Assembly (NCBI GenBank): GCA_903889605.1
Contig: CAISYK010001185.1
Location: 1-13,062, forward strand
DNA: 13,062 bases
Origin: an uncultured Bacteroidota bacterium
Lineage (GTDB): Bacteria; Bacteroidota; Bacteroidia; 2-12-FULL-35-15
Direction: 5' to 3'
Below are positions 1 to 4,150 of this stretch, piece after piece. A program made the position numbers and the translations under genes. The notes below the pieces were generated by a model. It was not told the DNA's origin. It saw only the letters and a program-made list of their open reading frames with translations, and did no database searches. Each line of letters starts with the position of its first letter. The stretch's first letter is position 1.

Positions 1-174
1 ATTCGGCATTAAACAATAGGCGTATGTATTTGCAATTGGTGAAACGTATTCCGTGATTTTTTTTAAAAAATAATTATAATTGTCATCGCTAATAAAAACA
101 GCGTCACTCCCAATCCCATGATTATAGATGTGATAAAATCTATCCGGTTTTAAAGACTCTTGATTAACTGACAT
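1..174 (-). CDS. REP-associated tyrosine transposase (RAYT, Y1/IS200-like), N-terminal part only
   Basis: The 58 codons from ATG at 174 to the window edge are open. The start of the protein carries FYHIYNHG (residues 13-20), a version of the YHIxNRG motif, then a segment ending in YAYCLMPN at the edge. In the family the next residues are normally HFH or HVH, the HUH metal-binding motif, so the catalytic histidines and tyrosine lie outside the window. These single-domain HUH nucleases are single-copy housekeeping-like relatives of IS200/IS605 TnpA that nick and join single-stranded DNA at REP palindromes. Context agrees: a block of palindromes begins 27 bp upstream of the start. ATG 174 is preferred because the upstream ATG at 193 runs straight into TGA. 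No Shine-Dalgarno and no clear -7 box were seen. Whether the gene is intact cannot be judged here. Confidence 0.85.
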   Translation of the reverse strand, partial: MSVNQESLKPDRFYHIYNHGIGSDAVFISDDNYNYFLKKITEYVSPIANTYAYCLMPN

Positions 175-200
175 TGTTTTTAAAATTTCACATTTCCCCT

Positions 201-231
201 CCCCTGACAGGGTTTCAAACCCTGTTAGGGG
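201..231. repeat. REP-like palindrome P1
   Basis: The arms are CCCCTGACAGGGTTT (201-215) and AAACCCTGTTAGGGG (217-231) around a single C at 216. They match at 14 of 15 positions; the exception, G206 with T226, would be a G-U wobble in a plus-strand RNA. It lies 27 bp upstream of the RAYT start and is the most complete palindrome of the array. Confidence 0.9.
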
Positions 232-239
232 TAAGTACC

Positions 240-315
240 TAACATTTTTATTTATATTACCGCTTACCCTTCAACCCTAACATTTTTATTTATTATACTG
301 CTTCCCCTTCAACCC
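240..315. repeat. Internal 38-bp duplication of the inter-palindrome spacer
   Basis: The spacer sequence beginning TAACATTTTTATTTAT and ending CTTCAACCC occurs at 240-277 and again from 278 to about 315, a period of 38 bp with a few differences (TATATTACCGCTTACC against TATTATACTGCTTCCC). The same spacer recurs singly at 387 and 496. The second copy follows the first directly, without a palindrome between, so it appears to have been duplicated independently of the 109/110-bp unit. Confidence 0.75.
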
Positions 316-341
316 TAACAGAATTTGAAACCCTGTCAGGG
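313..341. repeat. REP-like palindrome P2 (degenerate)
   Basis: The 14-bp arms at 313-326 and 328-341 around G327 pair at 11 of 14 positions. The left arm reads CCCTAACAGAATTT where P3 has CCCTAACAGGGTTT, so two of the three mismatches come from GG changed to AA on that side. The right arm AAACCCTGTCAGGG is intact. Confidence 0.8.
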
Positions 342-353
342 GATTTTTAATCT

Positions 354-372
354 ACAGGGTTTAAAACGCTGT
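354..372. repeat. Degenerate half-size palindrome Q1
   Basis: The 9-bp arms ACAGGGTTT (354-362) and AAACGCTGT (364-372) pair at eight of nine positions. It aligns with the inner part of P1, but the outer CCCCTG of P1 is replaced here by AATCT. The following bases 372-389 keep the P1-like TTAGGGGTAnnTAnCTAA. Confidence 0.75.
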
Positions 373-421
373 TAGGGGTACGTACCTAACATTTTTATTT
401 ATTATACTGCTTACCCTTCAA

Positions 422-450
422 CCCTAACAGGGTTTGAAACCCTGTCAGGG
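422..450. repeat. REP-like palindrome P3
   Basis: The 14-bp arms CCCTAACAGGGTTT (422-435) and AAACCCTGTCAGGG (437-450) flank G436 with one A-C mismatch. The left arm can also fold on itself, because ACCCT at 421-425 pairs with AGGGT at 429-433. Two alternative hairpins are therefore possible. Confidence 0.9.
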
Positions 451-462
451 GATTTTTAATCT

Positions 463-481
463 ACAGGGTTTAAAACGCTGT
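463..481. repeat. Degenerate half-size palindrome Q2
   Basis: This is identical to the 19-bp element at 354-372, including the single C-to-G change in the right arm. That change therefore predates the tandem duplication. Confidence 0.75.
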
Positions 482-530
482 TAGGGGTAATTAGCTAACA
501 TTTTTATTTATTATACCGCTTACCATTCAA

Positions 531-560
531 CCCTAACAGAGGTTTGAAACCCTGTCAGGG
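531..560. repeat. REP-like palindrome P4, at the 3' end of deoC
   Basis: The arms 531-545 and 547-560 match P3 apart from an inserted A at 540, which would form a bulge. In the minus-strand (deoC) transcript the hairpin begins about five nucleotides after the stop codon. No run of U follows it, so it is not a typical intrinsic terminator. It could still protect the deoC mRNA 3' end or slow transcription. Confidence 0.85.
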
Positions 561-565
561 GATTT

Positions 566-1477
566 TTAATCTTTCGAAAAATAATCTAAACTCTGATAAA
601 CTCCTGTTGCTTCTTTTGCTATCTGCATTAAAACATCATTAGCTAAACTGCTTGCACCGAAACGGAACCATTCGTTGCTTAACCATGCTCCGCCTAATGT
701 TTCCTTAACCATAACTAAATAATGTATTGCAGCTTTTGATGTGGAGATTCCTCCTGCAGGCTTCATTCCAACCATCCTGCCAGTTTTGTAATAATAATCG
801 CGGATAGCCTCTAACATAACCAGTGTAACGGGCATCGTTGCTGCCGGAGATATCTTCCCGGTAGATGTTTTAATAAAATCAGCACCTGCATACATGGCAA
901 TATCACTGGCTTTGCGGACATTATCCAAAGTAGAAAGTTCGCCTGTTTCAAAAATCACTTTTAACCGAGCCGTTCCGCAGGCTTCTTTAATTGCTGCTAT
1001 CTCATCAAAAACGAATGAGTAATTTCCCTTCAAAAATTCACCACGGGAAATAACCATATCAATTTCATCCGCTCCGCTCTCCAAAGCAAATTTTGTATCT
1101 GCAATTTTTACTTCACGTGTAGATTGGCCGCTGGGGAAAGCTGTAGAAACAGAAGCAACCTTTACCGGAGTGCCTCTTAACGCATCTTTTGCAGTTTTTA
1201 CCATCGAAGGGTAAACGCATACTGCCGCCACTGTCGGTAAACCAGGAATAACATCATGCAGGTGCACAGCTTTGTAACACATTTGCTTCACTTTACCTTC
1301 TGTATCTTTCCCCTCTAGTGTAGTAAGGTCGATCATATTTAAGATCATTTTAAGACCCTGCAGTTTAGAAGACTTTTTAATACTTCTTGTTGTAAATCGT
1401 GCAACGCGTTCCTCTACTCCCACCTGGTCAATTATCGGCGTGCTTCTAAAATCCGGCAAAATAATTTTTGTGCTCAT
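566..1477 (-). CDS. deoC: Deoxyribose-phosphate aldolase
   Basis: This cytoplasmic class I aldolase reversibly splits 2-deoxyribose-5-phosphate into glyceraldehyde-3-phosphate and acetaldehyde, the last step of deoxynucleoside salvage. The family signatures are in order: DEIDMV (137-142) with the catalytic Asp140, ADFIKTSTG (199-207) with the Schiff-base Lys203, and GMKPAGGIS (237-245) with the second catalytic Lys239 and the phosphate-binding Gly-Gly. At 303 residues it is longer than the about 259-residue E. coli enzyme; the extra N-terminal 40-50 residues are usual for the long DeoC form. The start is ATG at 1477, about 25 bp below a TACCTTTG -7 box. The last codon and the TAA stop fall inside the 11-bp word ATTTTTAATCT that recurs in the downstream repeat array. 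No other deo gene is adjacent. Confidence 0.96.
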   Translation of the reverse strand: MSTKIILPDFRSTPIIDQVGVEERVARFTTRSIKKSSKLQGLKMILNMIDLTTLEGKDTEGKVKQMCYKAVHLHDVIPGLPTVAAVCVYPSMVKTAKDALRGTPVKVASVSTAFPSGQSTREVKIADTKFALESGADEIDMVISRGEFLKGNYSFVFDEIAAIKEACGTARLKVIFETGELSTLDNVRKASDIAMYAGADFIKTSTGKISPAATMPVTLVMLEAIRDYYYKTGRMVGMKPAGGISTSKAAIHYLVMVKETLGGAWLSNEWFRFGASSLANDVLMQIAKEATGVYQSLDYFSKD

Positions 1478-1501
1478 TGTTTAATTTTTTCATTATGCGA
1501 A

Positions 1502-1509
1502 CAAAGGTA
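1502..1509 (-). promoter_or_regulatory. Candidate -7 box for deoC
   Basis: TACCTTTG on the minus strand fits the Bacteroidota -7 consensus TAnnTTTG exactly and would start transcription about 20 nt before the deoC ATG. No TTG was found at the expected -33 spacing, so support is partial. Confidence 0.5.
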
Positions 1510-1587
1510 TCCAAAAATTCTTTTAGGTAAAAAATAAATTTATACATCCTCATTTAAATAGAAACAACCAGTTTAAAATATTTCGAT

Positions 1588-1595
1588 TAAATTTG
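1588..1595 (+). promoter_or_regulatory. Candidate -7 box for the secreted Vps62-like gene
   Basis: TAAATTTG fits TAnnTTTG and ends 26 bp before the ATG at 1622. A -33 TTG is not evident. Such words are common in this A+T-rich sequence, so this rests mainly on position in a divergent 144-bp intergenic region. Confidence 0.4.
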
Positions 1596-1621
1596 AAGTA
1601 TCCTTTTTTGAAATACATTTT

Positions 1622-2479
1622 ATGCGGTTTTACCTTTTGATTTTGTTTTTATATATTTTCAATTTTTCTGCTTTTACGCAAAATATTGATCCTTACAAAT
1701 TCATTGCTGCACTTCAGTTTGACAATAAATACCAGGATTATTTCAGATCTAAACAAGAACAAGTTTTCCCGATTGCTTTCACCTTTAATACTGCGCAGGA
1801 CGGAAATGAAAATGGGGCAGCTGATGCGGAAGATGCATGCGAAAACATTGTGCAGTATGCCATCGGCGACAGTATTTACGGCACAGGCAGAACCGGCATT
1901 GCCAAAAGAGGTCCTAACGACCAGCGCCCGGTTGTTTATTTTCATTTTTGCAGATCTGCAGATTTTGATGTTTATGAATACTGGCTTTATTATGCTGACA
2001 ATGATTTCATGAATGACCACGAGCATGACTGGGAAAAATATTTTGTATATGTAAAAAACGGCTTTCCAATATATGCACGTTTAAGCCATCACCATAAGTT
2101 TAATTTATTTCCTTGGGCCGAATTACAAAAAGATGACGGACATATTATCATTGGCGTAAATGGCGGTTCGCATGCTATGGGAAATAATAAAAAGTATGGA
2201 GTAAAAATCAGATATAATGGTGAAATCTCAAAAAATTCAGGCAGGCTTGATGTTGGTGATGGTGCAGTTTTTCCGTGGAGAATTTATTCTAATGATTTAA
2301 ATGTGACCGGCACAATAAAATACATTCAAAAGCCTGATTGCTTTTTTAATGGAGACCCCGTTTATCATAATGTTCCAATGCTTTCAAGCAGCAAAGAATA
2401 TGAACACTGCAGCAAGGCTCCCTGGATGCGCATAGAGTGGGATGCACCGCCAAGCGTTTGTTTAACAAATAAATACTAA
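1622..2479 (+). CDS. Secreted Vps62-related (HEGDWE-type) protein of unknown function
   Basis: The first 19 or so residues form a Sec signal peptide (MRFYLLILFLYIFNFSAFTQ), so the mature protein of about 265 residues acts outside the cytoplasm. A loop DGNENG...D (60-71) has the D-x-N-x-N-G spacing of an EF-hand or thrombospondin-type-3 calcium site. The middle follows the motif order of Vps62-related bacterial proteins: RPVVYFHF (102-109), YEYWLYYADND (118-128), HEHDWE (133-138, usually HEGDWE), LSHHHK (154-159) and GGSHAMG (181-187). The HxHDWE core also resembles the GHRHDWE motif of NPP1/NLP cytolysins, but the SHHH and GSHA blocks favour the Vps62 group. Five cysteines lie in the mature part. 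No T9SS C-terminal sorting domain is visible. Biochemical role is unknown. Its stop overlaps that of the convergent elaA by 4 bp. Confidence 0.7.
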   Translation: MRFYLLILFLYIFNFSAFTQNIDPYKFIAALQFDNKYQDYFRSKQEQVFPIAFTFNTAQDGNENGAADAEDACENIVQYAIGDSIYGTGRTGIAKRGPNDQRPVVYFHFCRSADFDVYEYWLYYADNDFMNDHEHDWEKYFVYVKNGFPIYARLSHHHKFNLFPWAELQKDDGHIIIGVNGGSHAMGNNKKYGVKIRYNGEISKNSGRLDVGDGAVFPWRIYSNDLNVTGTIKYIQKPDCFFNGDPVYHNVPMLSSSKEYEHCSKAPWMRIEWDAPPSVCLTNKY

Positions 2480-2937
2480 TCAATCTTAGCAGCAAGAAGC
2501 ATTTCAATATGCCGGATATTATCTTCTAAATATTCTTCGCCAGCAGTTTCAAATCCAAAGCTGGAATAAAATCGTGTTAGGTACAATTGAGCCCCTATAC
2601 GAACAGGTACTGCACCATATTTTTTTGAAATAAAATGAATTGCCTGTTTCATGAGTTCTCTGCCTGCACCTGTACCTCGAGCCTTATTTGAAGAAATCAC
2701 ACGCCCGATTGAAACTTCACTGAAAGAAATTCCTGCAGGAAGAATTCTAGCGTATGCTGTCAGATCATTACTTTCATCAAACCCCATCAAATGAAACGAC
2801 TTTAAATCTTTACCATCCGCATCTTGATACGGACAATTTTGTTCAACTACAAATACTGCTATTCTAAGTTTAAATATCTCGTACAACTCTTCAGCAGTGA
2901 GATCATTAAAATATTTTATTCTCCAGGTTATATTCAT
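2476..2937 (-). CDS. elaA: GNAT family N-acetyltransferase, ElaA type
   Basis: This is a single-domain GNAT acetyltransferase of 153 residues, the size of E. coli ElaA. The N-terminal FKLRIAVFVVEQNCPYQDADG (22-42) is close to the ElaA hallmark. It is followed by AYARIL (61-66), IGRVI (77-81), the acetyl-CoA pyrophosphate loop RGTGAG (87-92, pattern R-x-x-G-x-G), GAQ (115-117) and FYSSFGF (123-129). ElaA proteins transfer an acetyl group from acetyl-CoA, but the physiological acceptor is not settled. ATG at 2937 gives the expected N-terminus. No Shine-Dalgarno or exact -7 box was seen upstream. The gene converges on the secreted-protein gene with a 4-bp stop overlap, so read-through from either side would create antisense RNA. 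Confidence 0.93.
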   Translation of the reverse strand: MNITWRIKYFNDLTAEELYEIFKLRIAVFVVEQNCPYQDADGKDLKSFHLMGFDESNDLTAYARILPAGISFSEVSIGRVISSNKARGTGAGRELMKQAIHFISKKYGAVPVRIGAQLYLTRFYSSFGFETAGEEYLEDNIRHIEMLLAAKID

Positions 2938-3030
2938 TATTTTAGGATTTCACTTATTTCACACAACCAATAACTCAGGAATAAAAAGACGTCAAAACCA
3001 AAAACTTTCAACATTTAATACACTGGCATG

Positions 3031-3062
3031 AATGACGCTTTCTATATTAATGATGCTTTCTA
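3031..3062. repeat. Short imperfect direct repeat
   Basis: AATGACGCTTTCTA (3031-3044) and AATGATGCTTTCTA (3049-3062) differ at one base and are spaced 18 bp apart. They lie just beyond the vanZ-like stop codon. No function is apparent. Confidence 0.6.
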
Positions 3063-3067
3063 GAAAA

Positions 3068-3463
3068 TCACTTAATAAATCTCACTAGAAAATTCCTCTC
3101 AACCCATTTATACATTAATAAACCTAAAACGCTCCCAAAGCTGTCAGCTAAAAAATCAAACACATCAGCACTGCGGCCTTCAAAAATGGTACCCTGCAGT
3201 ATTTCAAGTAAACCGCCGTAAATAACACATATGACAAGAGCAATAAATTTTGCATTTTGCTTTAATTTTATAAAACTTATCTGAAGTAGAAACCCTCGTA
3301 TTATCAATAAAATCAACAAAAAGAAAATGCCGGCATGCACAAATTTATCAAAACTAACCATTTCTAAAAACGAAATATGCGGAACATCCCTTCCGGGCAT
3401 TCCGCATAATATAAGAATGACCAAAGCCCAAAGCATTGACCATTTATTGTATTTAAAAAACAT
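3068..3463 (-). CDS. VanZ-like family integral membrane protein
   Basis: This 131-residue protein has four predicted membrane segments (about 9-22, 41-60, 72-90 and 104-118). The VanZ-family blocks are FDKFVHAG (38-45), YGGLLEILQ (82-90) and GRSADVFDFLADSFGSVLG (96-114), where the acidic and arginine residues at membrane edges are conserved. VanZ was named from low-level teicoplanin resistance, but most family members have no known role and this should not be read as a resistance gene. It lies 90 bp downstream of gcvH on the same strand, a neighbourhood I recall from other Bacteroidota. The start ATG at 3463 has an unusually good AGGAG six bases upstream. Confidence 0.88.
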   Translation of the reverse strand: MFFKYNKWSMLWALVILILCGMPGRDVPHISFLEMVSFDKFVHAGIFFLLILLIIRGFLLQISFIKLKQNAKFIALVICVIYGGLLEILQGTIFEGRSADVFDFLADSFGSVLGLLMYKWVERNFLVRFIK

Positions 3464-3469
3464 AATCCA

Positions 3470-3474
3470 CTCCT
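3470..3474 (-). promoter_or_regulatory. Shine-Dalgarno-like AGGAG for the vanZ-like gene
   Basis: AGGAG sits six nucleotides before the ATG at 3463. Bacteroidota genes generally lack this element, and I did not see it before the other starts in this window. It supports ATG 3463 as the start. Confidence 0.5.
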
Positions 3475-3510
3475 AACCGCCCCGCAAAATGCCCAACTTT
3501 TTCTTGTACG

Positions 3511-3539
3511 CTGGATTCCCCTCCCATTATGGGAGCCAG
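3511..3539. repeat. Inverted repeat between gcvH and the vanZ-like gene
   Basis: The perfect inner palindrome CTCCCAT-T-ATGGGAG (3521-3535) sits inside outer arms CTGG (3511-3514) and CCAG (3536-3539), with an unpaired ATTCCC on one side. It begins 14 nt after the gcvH stop in the minus-strand transcript. No run of U follows, so it is a weak terminator candidate. It may be a separate dispersed palindromic element, or may protect the gcvH message from 3' decay. Confidence 0.65.
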
Positions 3540-3553
3540 AGAGGAGCCTTTTG

Positions 3554-3934
3554 TTAATGTCCTATTAAAGCTTTATAATCAGCTGCACTTAATAAATGAC
3601 TTAATTCAGAAGTGTCTTTCATAGCTACTTTTATCATCCAGCCTTTTCCGTACGGATCTTTATTTACACCTTCTGGATTTGTAACTAATGCAGGATTTAC
3701 CTCCAACACTTTTCCAGAAACCGGCATAAATAAGTCAGATACAGTTTTCACCGCTTCCACTGTACCAAATATTTCTTCAAGGGAAAGTTCTTCTCCTTCG
3801 GTTTCAATTTCTATATAAACAATATCACCTAATTCGCCTTGAGCGAAATCTGTAATACCAATATAAGCATCATTACCTTCAATACGAATCCATTCGTGAT
3901 CTTTAGTGTACTTTAAATTTTCCGGAAAATTCAT
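3554..3934 (-). CDS. gcvH: Glycine cleavage system H protein
   Basis: This is the lipoyl carrier of the glycine cleavage complex. Its lipoamide arm accepts the aminomethyl group from glycine via the P protein (GcvP), passes it to the T protein (GcvT), and is reoxidised by the L protein (Lpd). The 126 residues match the family size. Diagnostic segments are KYTKDHEWIR (8-17), IGITDFAQGELGDIVYIE (25-42) and FGTVEAVKTVSDLFMPVSG (56-74), with Lys63 as the expected lipoylated residue. NPEGVNKDPYGKGWM (86-100) closes the barrel. The other gcv genes are not nearby; the context is instead the sprA locus. A candidate -7 box lies at 4016-4023, giving a leader of roughly 70 nt. Confidence 0.97.
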   Translation of the reverse strand: MNFPENLKYTKDHEWIRIEGNDAYIGITDFAQGELGDIVYIEIETEGEELSLEEIFGTVEAVKTVSDLFMPVSGKVLEVNPALVTNPEGVNKDPYGKGWMIKVAMKDTSELSHLLSAADYKALIGH

Positions 3935-4015
3935 CTTTTTAATATTTTATTAGTTATTATTAAATCAGTTTATTTTCAAATATTCACAGCCTGAAATTGA
4001 TTTTTTACTGCACCG

Positions 4016-4023
4016 CAAATTTA
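4016..4023 (-). promoter_or_regulatory. Candidate -7 box for gcvH
   Basis: TAAATTTG on the minus strand matches TAnnTTTG. A TTTG at 4039-4042 is upstream, but with only a 15-bp spacer, shorter than usual. The nearby A+T-rich inverted repeat holds another exact match (4107-4114), so the real promoter is uncertain. Confidence 0.3.
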
Positions 4024-4090
4024 TATTTAATTTGATAACAAATTAATTAAATAACTAAATAATTAAATGCGGGAAGCAAAACGTTGAAAG

Positions 4091-4114
4091 TAAATTTGAA
4101 ATGGCTCAAATTTA
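4091..4114. repeat. Perfect A+T-rich inverted repeat downstream of sprA
   Basis: TAAATTTGA (4091-4099) and TCAAATTTA (4106-4114) are perfect 9-bp arms around AATGGC. The element begins 36 nt after the sprA stop. As RNA it is a weak stem without a strong U run. Each arm contains a TAAATTTG -7-type box, one on each strand, so it could equally be a promoter element for gcvH or a regulator site. Confidence 0.6.
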
Positions 4115-4150
4115 TCAAAACTTAGGTTACTATTTAATTATCACTGCCGA

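Larger units (their letters stand above)
343..561. repeat. Two tandem copies of a 109/110-bp composite repeat
   Basis: Copy 1 is 343-451 (109 bp) and copy 2 is 452-561 (110 bp). By eye they differ by about five substitutions and one inserted A at 540. Each unit runs: ATTTTTAATCT, a degenerate palindrome ACAGGGTTT/AAACGCTGT, TTAGGGGTA, the spacer with TAACATTTTTATTTATTATAC, and a full palindrome CCCTAACAG.../...CTGTCAGGG. The opening 11-mer appears a third time at 562-572, where it forms the 3' end of deoC. The stretch contains no ORF of note; ATGTTAG words in the spacers start peptides of only six residues. Confidence 0.9.

Noticed and set aside
531..560. Rho-independent terminator of deoC
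   Set aside because: The hairpin is well placed, but no U-rich run follows it in the deoC transcript and the same palindrome recurs with no gene end beside it, so it is treated as a repeat element.
201..561. CRISPR-like array
   Set aside because: The periodic unit is about 109 bp and is itself repeated. There are no short identical repeats with unique spacers, and no cas genes.
1649..2026. A 125-codon minus-strand ORF and a 108-codon plus-strand ORF inside the Vps62-like gene
   Set aside because: Both overlap the frame with a signal peptide and conserved motifs, and neither has family features.
3068..3463. Glycopeptide resistance gene
   Set aside because: The protein is VanZ-like only by family. 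No other van genes are present, and most members of this family are not resistance determinants.
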